Notes: generated from the letters alone by a model not told the origin. A stretch of DNA of 38,864 nt from Spirochaetia bacterium (GCA_009885955.1 VFJS01000097.1:1-38864), one strand, 5' to 3'; positions 25,937 to 35,243 are shown, numbered from the stretch's first letter. A program made the numbers and translations.

Positions 25937-27328
25937 ATGCCGGTAAAATATTCTATCCATCCCCACGAGGCCCTGCCCCGGTTCAAACCGATCATCCGTT
26001 CGGGTATTATCGCCTGGGAGGAAGGGTGCCTCAAATGCGCGGTATGCGTAAAAAAAAGATGCGTATACAAGGTCTATGATCAGCGGCAGCTGGACGGACG
26101 GCAGATGCTCGATTCAATTGACGTTCTCTGCAAGGACTGCTACCGCTGCGTCCAGGGCTGCCCGGCGCGGCTGATCAACAAGGCACTGAGCCCCTCGTAC
26201 AGCCAGATCGGAGATGACCTGTTCACTCCCGAGGTAATCGTGAAGACCTGGGCACAGGCCACCACCGGTAAAATTCCGGTAAGCGGGGCCGGTTATGGCG
26301 GTGTGTTCAGCGGAAACGGGTTCGACTCAATGTGGACCGATATGTCGGAAATTGTCCGGCCAACGAGGGACGGCATTCACGGCCGCGAATATATCAGCAC
26401 CGGCGTGGACCTGGGCCGGAAAGAGCTGTACCTTTCGATTTCCAGGGATGGTTCCTGCAAACTTCCGTCACACCCGACGGTGAAGCTCGAACTGCCGGTA
26501 CTGTTCAAAACTCCCTCTTTCGGAGCGGTAAAAAAACCGTTTTTTGCCGGCATTGCAGCTGCGGCAAAGAAGCTTCTCACTCAGGCGATCATCCCGGCCG
26601 CCATGATCGACAAAACCTTCAATCCCTACCTGGCCCATGTGATACCTTCATTGAATGCGAAAACACGCCTGAATCCGGCCCTGCTGAAGAAGGTATCCCT
26701 GGTGGAACTTTCCGATCACAAGGATGTGATGAAACAGATGGCAGCGGTTAAAAAGGCCGCGCCGAAATCCGCGGTTATCATCCGCGTGGCTTTAAACAGG
26801 AAATCCGCGGCGCGGTGCCTCCAGCTCGCCCGGGCCGGTGCCGGAATTCTTCATCTGGAAGGGCTGGACAGCGGTCGTGAGAAGGAGCCGAAAAACGGCC
26901 GCTATTTAAAAGATGTCATCACCGAGGTGCATTTTGCCCTCGTCACAGCCAGCGTTCGTGATACGGTACGCCTCATTTTCTCCGGCGGCATGGCCATGGC
27001 CGAGCATGTGGCCAAATCGATTATCTGCGGTGCTGATGCCGTGGCAGCAGACCTGGCGCTCCTGGTCGGTGTTGAATGCATGCTCTGCCGCGGCTGCGAA
27101 AAAGGCCTGTCCTGCCCGGTTTCGCTGGAAGACGTTGAATCCGGCTGGACCACCCAGCGCATCATCAACCTCATGTGCGCCTGGCACAACCAGCTGCTGG
27201 AGATATCCGGAGCAATGGGCATCCGGGACATCCGCCGCATCCGCGGAGAACGGGGGCGTGCAATGTTTTTCGAGGATCTCGAGCGGCAGACCTTTGCCGC
27301 CCTGGGGAACAAAATCGCAGGGAAATGA
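25937..27328 (+). CDS. Ferredoxin protein with a degenerate glutamate-synthase FMN-type domain
   Basis: A 463-residue protein. Two cysteine groups near the N-terminus could bind [4Fe-4S] clusters: C31, C34, C37, C42 and C65, C68, C71, C75 (the latter followed by Pro at the last). A domain of the same plan as the GltB FMN domain follows. It keeps the C-terminal cluster motif C381-x2-C384-x2-C387-x5-C393 and the downstream WTTQRIINLMCAWH region, almost as in the next gene. It lacks the CTGEGG, AQGAKPG and GGTGA segments needed for FMN, 2-oxoglutarate and catalysis, so it is probably a non-catalytic, electron-carrying paralogue. I set the start at the ATG at 25937, with GGGAGG 8 bases or so upstream. 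The stop is 28 bases before the next gene. Confidence 0.82.
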   Translation: MPVKYSIHPHEALPRFKPIIRSGIIAWEEGCLKCAVCVKKRCVYKVYDQRQLDGRQMLDSIDVLCKDCYRCVQGCPARLINKALSPSYSQIGDDLFTPEVIVKTWAQATTGKIPVSGAGYGGVFSGNGFDSMWTDMSEIVRPTRDGIHGREYISTGVDLGRKELYLSISRDGSCKLPSHPTVKLELPVLFKTPSFGAVKKPFFAGIAAAAKKLLTQAIIPAAMIDKTFNPYLAHVIPSLNAKTRLNPALLKKVSLVELSDHKDVMKQMAAVKKAAPKSAVIIRVALNRKSAARCLQLARAGAGILHLEGLDSGREKEPKNGRYLKDVITEVHFALVTASVRDTVRLIFSGGMAMAEHVAKSIICGADAVAADLALLVGVECMLCRGCEKGLSCPVSLEDVESGWTTQRIINLMCAWHNQLLEISGAMGIRDIRRIRGERGRAMFFEDLERQTFAALGNKIAGK

Positions 27329-27356
27329 CCATAAACTAACGAAAAGGATTACAATC

Positions 27357-28859
27357 GTGTATTCATCAGATAAACCATTTATACCGCCTCAAGTCAGGGA
27401 GACTCCAACGCGGTTCCGCAATGCCTTTGGTAAATACCGGGTGCACCGGACCGACGCGTGCAATGCCAGCGGCCAGTGTATATCGGCGTGCAAGCTCGGT
27501 GTCAATAAAAAAGCCGGTTCCCGCGTGGTCAGCCCTAATGATTACCGCTGCCTTGGGCCGGAGTGCCCGATGGCATGTTTTGATACATGCCCCCAGAAGG
27601 CAATTGTAATCCGTAAAGACCCGAATTTCGACACCCTCGGAGACTACCGGTGGACCCCGGATCTCCTGCTCAGTACCTATTACATGGCTGAGACGGGAAA
27701 GATTCCCGACTCGGGGCTCGAATACCGCACTGGCGGCACCGGGGGCGGATTTGACAAGCTGCGGATCGTATTTCCGAAAACTTCGAAAAAAATAATTCCC
27801 GGTGAAGTCGACACTTCCATCCGCCTCAACCGTCTGGATGACGGCCGGCCCGAGGTGGAGATACCAATCCCGGTGTACGGAGGCGGCATGTCCTTCGGGT
27901 CAGTGAGCATCAGCGCGATGCTGGGACGGATGCGGGCGGCAGCGGCCTGGGGTACCTTCGCATGTACCGGTGAAGGCGGGTATCCCGATGAAATCAAACC
28001 ATACGATGACCATGTCATCACGCAGATAGCCACGGGCCTTTTCGGCGTGCGCGAGGAAACCATACAGCGGGTGCGGATTGTAGAATTCAAGTACGCCCAG
28101 GGAGCGAAACCGGGGCTGGGCGGACATCTTCTGGGCGACAAGGTCACGCCCGCGGTGGCGCGCATGCGCGAGGCCGTGGTGGGGAGCTCGCTTTTTTCCC
28201 CGTTCCCCTTTCACAGCGTCTATTCCGTGGAGGATCATAAAAAGCATATTGACTGGATAAAGACGACGAACCGGCGCGCGCTGGTTTCGGTGAAGGTGTC
28301 CACCCCCACCGACGTTGACATGGTGGCGGTGGGGAGCTATTATGCAGGGGCGCATATCGTTCATCTCGACGGATCCTACGGCGGAACCGGAGCCGCTCCC
28401 GATATCGCGAAAAAAAATATCGCCATGCCAATTGAATACGCGGTGCCCATCGTGCACAGGTTTCTTGTCGCCGAGGGGATACGCGATAAGGTGACCCTCA
28501 TTGCAAGCGGCGGCGTCCGTACCCCCCATGACCTCATTAAGATCATCGCCCTCGGCGCCGACGGCGTGGTGACCGGGACTGCGGACATGGTGGCCATGGA
28601 ATGCCTGCGATGTCACAACTGTGAAAGCGGCCGAGGCTGCGCCCGGGGGATCGCGACGACCGACACCGAACTTGTGAACCTCATGGAGATCGAATGGGCC
28701 GCGCAGCGGATCATCAATCTCTTTACCGCGTGGCGCACCGAAATACAGCGCATCCTCGCGAAGATGGGACTCTCGAGCGTGCGTGAGCTGGTCGGCAGGA
28801 CAGAGTTCCTTGCGCACGACGACTATCAAACCGCACCTCTTGATGCGGATGTAGAGTAA
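27357..28859 (+). CDS. Archaeal-type glutamate synthase FMN/ferredoxin subunit
   Basis: A 500-residue protein. Cysteines near the N-terminus (C35, C41, C45 and later YRCLGPECPMACFDTCP) form unusual ferredoxin-like clusters. The FMN domain (about 130-480) looks intact: FACTGEGGYPDEIKPYDDH, KYAQGAKPGLGGHLLGDKV, LFSPFPFHSVYSVEDHKKHI, HLDGSYGGTGAAPD and ASGGVRTPHDLIKI. The iron-sulfur motif is C416-x2-C419-x2-C422-x5-C428. Such proteins bind ammonia and 2-oxoglutarate to make glutamate, using reduced FMN. The start is GTG at 27357 with AAGG nine bases upstream; the reading frame is open far upstream, but only as a shadow of the previous gene. It would draw electrons from ferredoxin or from its partner proteins, as no GltD is encoded here. 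Confidence 0.88.
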   Translation: MYSSDKPFIPPQVRETPTRFRNAFGKYRVHRTDACNASGQCISACKLGVNKKAGSRVVSPNDYRCLGPECPMACFDTCPQKAIVIRKDPNFDTLGDYRWTPDLLLSTYYMAETGKIPDSGLEYRTGGTGGGFDKLRIVFPKTSKKIIPGEVDTSIRLNRLDDGRPEVEIPIPVYGGGMSFGSVSISAMLGRMRAAAAWGTFACTGEGGYPDEIKPYDDHVITQIATGLFGVREETIQRVRIVEFKYAQGAKPGLGGHLLGDKVTPAVARMREAVVGSSLFSPFPFHSVYSVEDHKKHIDWIKTTNRRALVSVKVSTPTDVDMVAVGSYYAGAHIVHLDGSYGGTGAAPDIAKKNIAMPIEYAVPIVHRFLVAEGIRDKVTLIASGGVRTPHDLIKIIALGADGVVTGTADMVAMECLRCHNCESGRGCARGIATTDTELVNLMEIEWAAQRIINLFTAWRTEIQRILAKMGLSSVRELVGRTEFLAHDDYQTAPLDADVE

Positions 28860-28869
28860 AGGAGACGCA

Positions 28870-31551
28870 GTGAAGAATCTCAAACCAGGAGTTTCGAACC
28901 ACATGAACAGCCATGAATATATACAGCGGGTACTGGCATCGAGGAATGACCTGTATGCCGGTTTTGATAAAAATTTCAGATTTCCCCAGGAGGCCGAAGG
29001 CGGATGCGGAGTTACCGGATTCTGCTCCAGTATTCCCGTGCGCGGCAAGCATATATATCAGCCGTCCGTACAGATGCATAACCGGGGCAACGGCAAAGGC
29101 GGCGGGATCGCGGCCATGGGCTTTATCCCTGAAACGCTGGGTGTCGGCCGGGATACCCTGGATAATGATTATCTGATCCACATCGCTGATTTGAAGGGTG
29201 ACGGCATCGCCGGGCTGGAGGAAAAGTTTATCAACCCCTACCTGGATGTCCACTATAGTGAAAACATCCCGCACATGGATGATTACCGCGATATCCCCGA
29301 GCTCGAGGTGCGTCCGCCCGATATTTACCGGTATTTTGTACGGGTAAAGCCTAAGGTACTTTCGGCCTTTGCCGTGAAAAAAAAACTCACGCATATGGCG
29401 GACCGGGATCTTGAGGATGAATGTATCTATCAGAATTCCGTATCGATCAACAAAACCTATTATAACCCGCAGGGAGAAATGAAGGCCTTTGTCATGTCGC
29501 ACGGCCGGGACTTTTTTATCCTGAAAATCGTCGGGTATGCCGAGCGGGTTGTGCAGTATTATAAACTGGAGAATTTCAAGGCGCACATCTGGATCGCGCA
29601 CCAGCGGTATCCCACCAAGGGCCGTGTTTGGCACCCGGGGGGAGCTCACCCGTTCATCGGGCTGAACGAGGCGCTGGTGCACAATGGCGACTTTGCCAAC
29701 TATTATTCGGTGGCCGAATATCTGAAGCAGCGGAATATCTTTCCCCTTTTCCATACCGATACAGAGGTATCGGCCCTGTTGTTCGACCTGTACAGCCGCG
29801 TCTACGGTTATCCCCTTGAATATATCATTGAAGCGCTGGCGCCGACCATCGAGATGGATTTCGACAGCCTCCCGGAAGAAAAGCAGCGGATCTACCAGAA
29901 GATTCAGGAAACGCATATCCATGCATCTCCCGACGGCCCGTGGTTTTTTATCATCGCGAGAAACGATACCAGGCAGCGCGAGCTTCAGCTCCTGGGCATC
30001 ACCGATACCTCGATGCTCCGCCCTCAGGTATTCGCTTTACAGGACGGCCCGGTGAAAATCGGTCTTATCTGCTCGGAGAAACAGGCAATCGACGCGACCC
30101 TGGAAAGCCTGGCCGAGGAAGACCCGCGTTTCGGAACCGTCGCCGATGTGTACTGGAATGCCCGCGGCGGAAGCCATACCGACGGCGGATCGTTCATGTT
30201 TAAACTTTCCGGTACCGTCAATGCTGACGGCCAGCGCGAACTCATATGCGCCGACAAGTTCGGCAAGGAGATCTCCATCCCCCGGCACCAGGAGGCCTAT
30301 ATCCCCGGCCGTTCCTATTATGTGCTCGATGGCGGATCTACCGGCTCCATTGACCTGGGCGACACCTTTCGTTCCGGAAGCGCCGAAGGCCTCTTCAACC
30401 TGTTTACTGCCTGCCTGAAAGACTGGCATTTCCCCGAGGTCTTTGAATTTTTAAAAGAGGTTAAACGCCAGGCGGAAAAATCCGATGCTGCGTTCGGCCT
30501 GGCGCTGGAAATCTTTACAATGCTTATCGATCGCCGGTACCCTACGTTTGACAAGAAACGCCGGTCGCTGGTGCAGATGTACGAGTATATCCTGAACGCC
30601 ATGCTGCTCGCTCTGCCGCCGATTTCGGATAGGGCAACGCAATGCAGATACCGGTTGATAGATTTCAATAGCCGCATGGATATCCGCGCTGCCGGTGCCG
30701 GCGAAGAGGTGCTGGCCGTAGACGCGTCACGGTTTGAGCCCGAGGGCGAGTTGTCCGACAGCATTATTCTGCAGTCAGCGTACCGGCTTGGCTGGAAGCG
30801 GTTCATCATATTCCGCTGCAAGGGGCAGCGGTTTTACGGCTGCGGGTTCGGGCCCAATACCCAGGGCGCCAGGATGGATATCTACGGGAGCTCGGGAGAT
30901 TACATAGCATCAGGTGCAGACGGCCTCGAAATCTATATCCACGGCAATGCACAGGACCAGCTCGGGCAGATCATGAAGCTCGGAAAGCTGGTCATTTACG
31001 GCGATGTCGGCCAGACCTTCATGTACGGCGCCAAGGGCGGCGATGTCTATATCCTGGGCAATGCCGCAGGAAGGCCACTCGTCAACGCGGTGGGAAGGCC
31101 GCGGGTGGTAATTAACGGGACCTGCCTCGATTATCTTGCCCAGTCGTTCATGGCCGGAGATCCGTTGAACGGCGGAGGATTTGTTGTCGTTAACGGGCTT
31201 ACCATCGATCACCAGGGATCGGTTTATCCGCAGGCTACTCCCTATCCGGGATCAAACCTCTATTCTCTCGCTTCAGGCGGAGCCATTTATATCCGCGACC
31301 CCCATCATCTCCTGGTGGAGGAACAGCTGAACGGCGGCGTTTTTGCCGATCTCACGGAAGCTGACTGGCGGCTGATCGAGCCGTATCTGCAGGAGAATGA
31401 AGATCTTTTTAATATCTCCATCCAGAAACATCTCCTCACCGTTGACGGGAGGCAGAAAACATACAAAGAAGTTTACCGCAAGGTAACGGCTCATAAACTG
31501 GCGGCACTGGCAAAGGCAGCCGAGCTCGACGGCCTCGAGGAATATGAATGA
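28870..31551 (+). CDS. Glutamine amidotransferase class-II / GltB GXGXG fusion
   Basis: An 893-residue protein. The class-II glutaminase domain holds the nucleophile Cys46 in EAEGGCGVTGFCS. Supporting residues are HQRYPTKGRVWHPGGAHPF, LVHNGDFANYYSVAEYL and FHTDTEVSALLF. A 45-residue leader precedes the cysteine and must be removed by processing to free its amino group, if the usual mechanism holds. The C-terminal 250 residues are the GXGXG beta-helix of GltB (GADGLEIYIHGNAQDQLGQI, GKLVIYGDVGQTFMYGAKGGDVYIL). In bacterial GltB the FMN domain lies between these two; here it is a separate upstream gene. Start: GTG at 28870 with AAAGGAG just upstream. It is the last gene of the operon. Confidence 0.87.
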   Translation: MKNLKPGVSNHMNSHEYIQRVLASRNDLYAGFDKNFRFPQEAEGGCGVTGFCSSIPVRGKHIYQPSVQMHNRGNGKGGGIAAMGFIPETLGVGRDTLDNDYLIHIADLKGDGIAGLEEKFINPYLDVHYSENIPHMDDYRDIPELEVRPPDIYRYFVRVKPKVLSAFAVKKKLTHMADRDLEDECIYQNSVSINKTYYNPQGEMKAFVMSHGRDFFILKIVGYAERVVQYYKLENFKAHIWIAHQRYPTKGRVWHPGGAHPFIGLNEALVHNGDFANYYSVAEYLKQRNIFPLFHTDTEVSALLFDLYSRVYGYPLEYIIEALAPTIEMDFDSLPEEKQRIYQKIQETHIHASPDGPWFFIIARNDTRQRELQLLGITDTSMLRPQVFALQDGPVKIGLICSEKQAIDATLESLAEEDPRFGTVADVYWNARGGSHTDGGSFMFKLSGTVNADGQRELICADKFGKEISIPRHQEAYIPGRSYYVLDGGSTGSIDLGDTFRSGSAEGLFNLFTACLKDWHFPEVFEFLKEVKRQAEKSDAAFGLALEIFTMLIDRRYPTFDKKRRSLVQMYEYILNAMLLALPPISDRATQCRYRLIDFNSRMDIRAAGAGEEVLAVDASRFEPEGELSDSIILQSAYRLGWKRFIIFRCKGQRFYGCGFGPNTQGARMDIYGSSGDYIASGADGLEIYIHGNAQDQLGQIMKLGKLVIYGDVGQTFMYGAKGGDVYILGNAAGRPLVNAVGRPRVVINGTCLDYLAQSFMAGDPLNGGGFVVVNGLTIDHQGSVYPQATPYPGSNLYSLASGGAIYIRDPHHLLVEEQLNGGVFADLTEADWRLIEPYLQENEDLFNISIQKHLLTVDGRQKTYKEVYRKVTAHKLAALAKAAELDGLEEYE

Positions 31552-31594
31552 GAAAAGGTGCTGCCATCCGTGCAGCTTATAAACGCCGGTGATG

Positions 31595-32962
31595 TTAATT
31601 ATTCGAGGCCCCTTTAAATTTAAAACCATCCCTGAATACTTCCATGCATGCCCCGACAACAGTTTTATCGTAACCTTGATTTTTTTGAATTTCATCTAAC
31701 GCTTTATCAATGCCGAGCCCCGGACGGTACGGGCGGTCAGTTGTCATTGCTTCTACCGTATCGGCGACAGCTATGATTTTTGATTCCAGTAATATTGCGG
31801 AATCTACCAGTCTGCAGGGGTACCCGGTACCATCGATCCGTTCATGGTGCTGATGTACGATATCGGCAATGGGCCACGGAAATTCAATATCTTTAAGAAT
31901 ATCATAGCCAGTTGCGGCATGCCCTTTGATTAAATTAAATTCGGCATCAAGAAGTTTGCTAGGCTTTGTCAAAATCTCGGCAGGTATTGTAATTTTCCCA
32001 AGGTCATGAATTTTTGCCGCCCACCGGATGATATCTACTTTTTCTTTAGTTAAATTCATCTTAATCGCAATTGCCCTGGAAAGATCTGCTACCCTCGACT
32101 GATGTCCAGCGGTATATGGGTCGCGTAATCCGGCAGTTATTGAGAGGGCTGTCACTATTCCGTAAAATGCTTTTTCAATCTCTTTTTCTCTTGTTATGCG
32201 TTCTGAAATGTCTATAGCTGTTGCAAAATAGGCCTTTTTCCCTTCATAGACTATGGGTTTAAAATACTGATCCAGCCATTTATTTTTTCCATCGGACAAT
32301 TTCAGCCTGTATTGCATATGAATGGCCTGGTTTTTTGTTTTTGAGAGTTTCCTTTCAGAAAATTTTTCAATAAAAATGGGAATATCATCGGGATGAATTT
32401 TTTCCCGGTATTCATATGGTTTCATGCTGATAATATCTTCAATCGAGGATTCATACATTGATGCGACAACCTGGTTCAGATATTTGAATTTTCCATCCTG
32501 GATAATCGCGACTCCGTAGAGATCCTGTTCCTCCAGGATGCGCAGGGTTTTATCATGTTCGATCTGCGCCTTTTGAGCCTTTACCAGATCTGTGATATCC
32601 TGGATATAATACCTGGTCTCTGAAATTTTATCATTATTGCCTTTCATGATTTCCGGATGGACATCCACCCAGATGACCTCGCCGTTTTTCCTGAGCATTC
32701 TCCCCCTGTAGGTATCCCGGTAACCTTTTTGAATAATAGAATCAAAATATAATCTGGATTTTTCCAGGTCATCGGGATGAATCAGCTGAGATACTTTCAT
32801 TTTTAACAATTCTTCACGGGAATATCCGGTCATGGTAATGATGGCCTGATTTAAATCTAAAAGTAACCCATGATGATCAGTAATAGATATGCCGATAGTT
32901 GCATTTTCAAAAAGTTCGTAGTATTTGTCCCGATCGGAATTCAGTTTTTTATCTGTCGGCAT
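31595..32962 (-). CDS. PAS-PAS-HD-GYP phosphodiesterase
   Basis: A 455-residue cytoplasmic signalling protein. Two PAS domains (about 13-125 and 140-255) come first. The HD-GYP domain (about 270-445) has YTAGHQSRVADLSRAIA, AAKIHDLGKITIP and VHQHHERIDGTGYP, the full set of metal and signature residues. It should hydrolyse cyclic di-GMP (possibly cGAMP) and respond to a small ligand or redox state through PAS. The ATG has AGGA 7 bases upstream. It converges with the GXGXG fusion gene, with only 43 bases between, containing a short GCTGC/GCAGC stem but no clear terminator. Confidence 0.92.
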   Translation of the reverse strand: MPTDKKLNSDRDKYYELFENATIGISITDHHGLLLDLNQAIITMTGYSREELLKMKVSQLIHPDDLEKSRLYFDSIIQKGYRDTYRGRMLRKNGEVIWVDVHPEIMKGNNDKISETRYYIQDITDLVKAQKAQIEHDKTLRILEEQDLYGVAIIQDGKFKYLNQVVASMYESSIEDIISMKPYEYREKIHPDDIPIFIEKFSERKLSKTKNQAIHMQYRLKLSDGKNKWLDQYFKPIVYEGKKAYFATAIDISERITREKEIEKAFYGIVTALSITAGLRDPYTAGHQSRVADLSRAIAIKMNLTKEKVDIIRWAAKIHDLGKITIPAEILTKPSKLLDAEFNLIKGHAATGYDILKDIEFPWPIADIVHQHHERIDGTGYPCRLVDSAILLESKIIAVADTVEAMTTDRPYRPGLGIDKALDEIQKNQGYDKTVVGACMEVFRDGFKFKGASNN

Positions 32963-33207
32963 TATATATCCTATTATATATTTGACGTTCCCTTCATTTT
33001 GATACAGTATCCATAAAAGTTATCTTTTGTCAAGAATAATGATTCCTGATTCGTGCTTTAATATGCAGGAGTGCGAAATTGTTATTGAGTATTAGGAGCC
33101 GTATACGGAAATAATCATCGGGAATATAGTAACTTCTTACGATGGATGCATTTTATTTTTAAAATTGATTCCCGGAATCCTTTGTTTTGTCTCATGAACG
33201 GGTGGGT

Positions 33208-34449
33208 ATGAAATATGTTTTAGTTCTCATTGGCCTTTTCAGCTTTTCTATGAAAATGCCACAGGATATTCCTGGCAGGATAAACGATATTGTTCCAGAA
33301 GCGGAAGAGAGCGATATGTATATCGGCAATGTCTCCCTGAACAAAACCGGGATCACTTCCAGTAAAAAACTGGTTGTTGCTGAGACCAGTGATTATGCAG
33401 TCATAAGAATCAAGCTGGTTTCTGCTGATGGCCGGTCCCTGAGTAACAGAAAGGTACAGGTATTTATCACAGGCGATGTTGAGAAAAAAAGTATCAAATA
33501 TCCGGCTGAAGTTATTACGGATAAAGGGGGTCTGGCAGAATTCAGGGTGACTTCAAAAAAAACCGGATTCGTGGAATTCAATTTTCAGTACAGGGGGATG
33601 GATTTTAAGGATAAAGCAAACCTTCAATTTGTCCCGAATATCTATTTTCGTGACAGAAACATGATGCGGAATATTAAAAACGTCAATATGAAAAATCCGG
33701 TGTATGATATGTATCAGGACATCTCGCCGAAAATATTCTGGCAGTCACAATATCCCGAAGGATGGGATGATCGCATTAAAAAAAATAATGTAACATACAA
33801 AGGGATTGTCATCCATCACACTGAAGGAATACTAAACCACCTGGTGGGGGACATAGAGAGAGAAAGAAGAGTGAGGTATCTTGATTATAAGGAAAAATAT
33901 ACAGCATGTAAAAAAAAATATACAGGCAGACCCCGGCATGAAATTGATGATAATTATTGTAATGATGAATTCAATAAATACGATTTAACATTCTGGGATA
34001 TTCCCTATAATTTTTTTGTAGGACGTTATTCCCGGGATGCCGGCAAAGTTTATGAGTGCAGGGTTCTCTATAAAAAGCCCGCCCATGTCGGCAGGGGTAC
34101 GGGGATCTCTGAGACAGACCAGGAAATGATCGGCATTGTGCTTGCCGGAAATTTTACCCTCGAAAAATTACTCCCGGAACAGAAGAGAAACCTGGAAGCC
34201 CTGATAATCATGCTGGCTTACCTGTATGGGATACAGATTGACAGGGAGTATCCACAGGGGAGTGAATTTTTACATGATAAAAATGTCACTACATTCAGAA
34301 GCGTCTCTGATGGAAAGCCCGTTAAATGGCTGGCTCCACACCGCGCATTTAAGAATAAACCATGCCCCGGCCAGGACGTTGTTGACTGGCTGGAGAGCGT
34401 GAGGCCAAAAATAGAAAAAAATCTCCAGAGATTGAGAGATGAGGATTAG
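33208..34449 (+). CDS. Secreted zinc N-acetylmuramoyl-L-alanine amidase-like protein
   Basis: A 413-residue protein. It starts with a short signal-like segment (MKYVLVLIGLFSF), followed by an Ig-like/Big_1 region (VSADGRSLSNRKVQVFI, DKGGLAEFRVTSKKTG). The C-terminal half is an amidase_2/PGRP domain. Its zinc ligands are visible: His203 or His204 in GIVIHHTEG, His378 in APHRAF and Cys386 in KNKPCPG. It would cleave the amide between N-acetylmuramic acid and L-alanine in peptidoglycan. An insertion of about 60 residues between the first His and the rest of the fold (ERERRVRYLDYKEKYTACKKKY...) is unusual. I chose the ATG at 33208; an in-frame TTG at 33187 lacks support. The signal peptide is short, so its cleavage is uncertain. 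Confidence 0.83.
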   Translation: MKYVLVLIGLFSFSMKMPQDIPGRINDIVPEAEESDMYIGNVSLNKTGITSSKKLVVAETSDYAVIRIKLVSADGRSLSNRKVQVFITGDVEKKSIKYPAEVITDKGGLAEFRVTSKKTGFVEFNFQYRGMDFKDKANLQFVPNIYFRDRNMMRNIKNVNMKNPVYDMYQDISPKIFWQSQYPEGWDDRIKKNNVTYKGIVIHHTEGILNHLVGDIERERRVRYLDYKEKYTACKKKYTGRPRHEIDDNYCNDEFNKYDLTFWDIPYNFFVGRYSRDAGKVYECRVLYKKPAHVGRGTGISETDQEMIGIVLAGNFTLEKLLPEQKRNLEALIIMLAYLYGIQIDREYPQGSEFLHDKNVTTFRSVSDGKPVKWLAPHRAFKNKPCPGQDVVDWLESVRPKIEKNLQRLRDED

Positions 34450-35172
34450 GTGAATCCTCTGCATGCTGTCAGCGGCGTTAAAGCGATAGTTTCTGTTCCC
34501 ACAATATCAGATGGAAAATCGTCTTTGGATTTGCCTGTCCTTGTCTGGTATCATGGGAGCTCCCGTGATGATGGGGCGTACAAAACCCTCGCCGGGGAAT
34601 GGAAGCTGAGGTCAGAAAAAAACGGTTTCATACTGGTTTCCGTCCAGAACTGGTGGCCCCTTTCGGGTGATAAGACCGGCGGCGCCCTGGATTCGGCGGC
34701 CGCTGCCCATGCCATCATCTCCCGGCTCATGGACCTGAAATGGACTGACGGGAACCGGGTATTTGTTACCGGGTTCTCAGCCGGCGGGCTTACCGCCTTT
34801 GCGACATTCCTGAGAAATGTTCCCGATCCCTATATGCCTGCCGATTTCAAGCCCCGATTTCATTATCGCGGTGTTGGGGTCTTCAAGGGAAATTTTTATG
34901 AAGACCCGGTACTTGAGCCTCCCATGGGCTCAATGGATCCGGGGAAATCGTCATCGATAAAAGACCACATGAGTAGCCGGCTTATATGGCTTTGCGTGGG
35001 AGGGGAGAGTGACGCCCCCAGGGTAAAGGCACAGATGCCGGAGCTGAGAAAATATATTGTGAAATATCTTTTTACCGAACCGGTATACAAGGTTTATCCC
35101 AATGAAGGCCATGTCATGACTGAAACCGCCTTCCAGGATTTCTGGATGTCCCTGCAGAAGTCACTTAAATAA
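34450..35172 (+). CDS. Alpha/beta-hydrolase esterase (PHB depolymerase/feruloyl esterase-like)
   Basis: A 240-residue hydrolase with the nucleophile Ser110 in VTGFSAGGLTAFAT, a first strand LDLPVLVWYHGSSRDDG giving the oxyanion region, and His221 in YPNEGHVMT. The family usually includes secreted esterases acting on polyesters or acylated sugars. No signal peptide is present. The GTG start follows the amidase stop directly, in the same reading frame, with GAGG 5 bases upstream. It is therefore either a translationally coupled gene or the C-terminal part of a protein interrupted by one TAG codon. The substrate is unknown. Confidence 0.78.
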   Translation: MNPLHAVSGVKAIVSVPTISDGKSSLDLPVLVWYHGSSRDDGAYKTLAGEWKLRSEKNGFILVSVQNWWPLSGDKTGGALDSAAAAHAIISRLMDLKWTDGNRVFVTGFSAGGLTAFATFLRNVPDPYMPADFKPRFHYRGVGVFKGNFYEDPVLEPPMGSMDPGKSSSIKDHMSSRLIWLCVGGESDAPRVKAQMPELRKYIVKYLFTEPVYKVYPNEGHVMTETAFQDFWMSLQKSLK

Positions 35173-35243
35173 AACTGGGAACATCACATTTTAACTATCA
35201 TAGGATGATAAAACACTGATTACTGTTTATATTTATAGAATAG

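Noticed and set aside
27900-29922. Long minus-strand frames over the glutamate-synthase genes
   Set aside because: These arise from the GC-rich codon pattern of the real genes on the plus strand; their products are low in normal protein features.
31552-31594. Terminator between the convergent amidotransferase and HD-GYP genes
   Set aside because: A five-base GCTGC/GCAGC stem exists but lacks a T-run on either strand.
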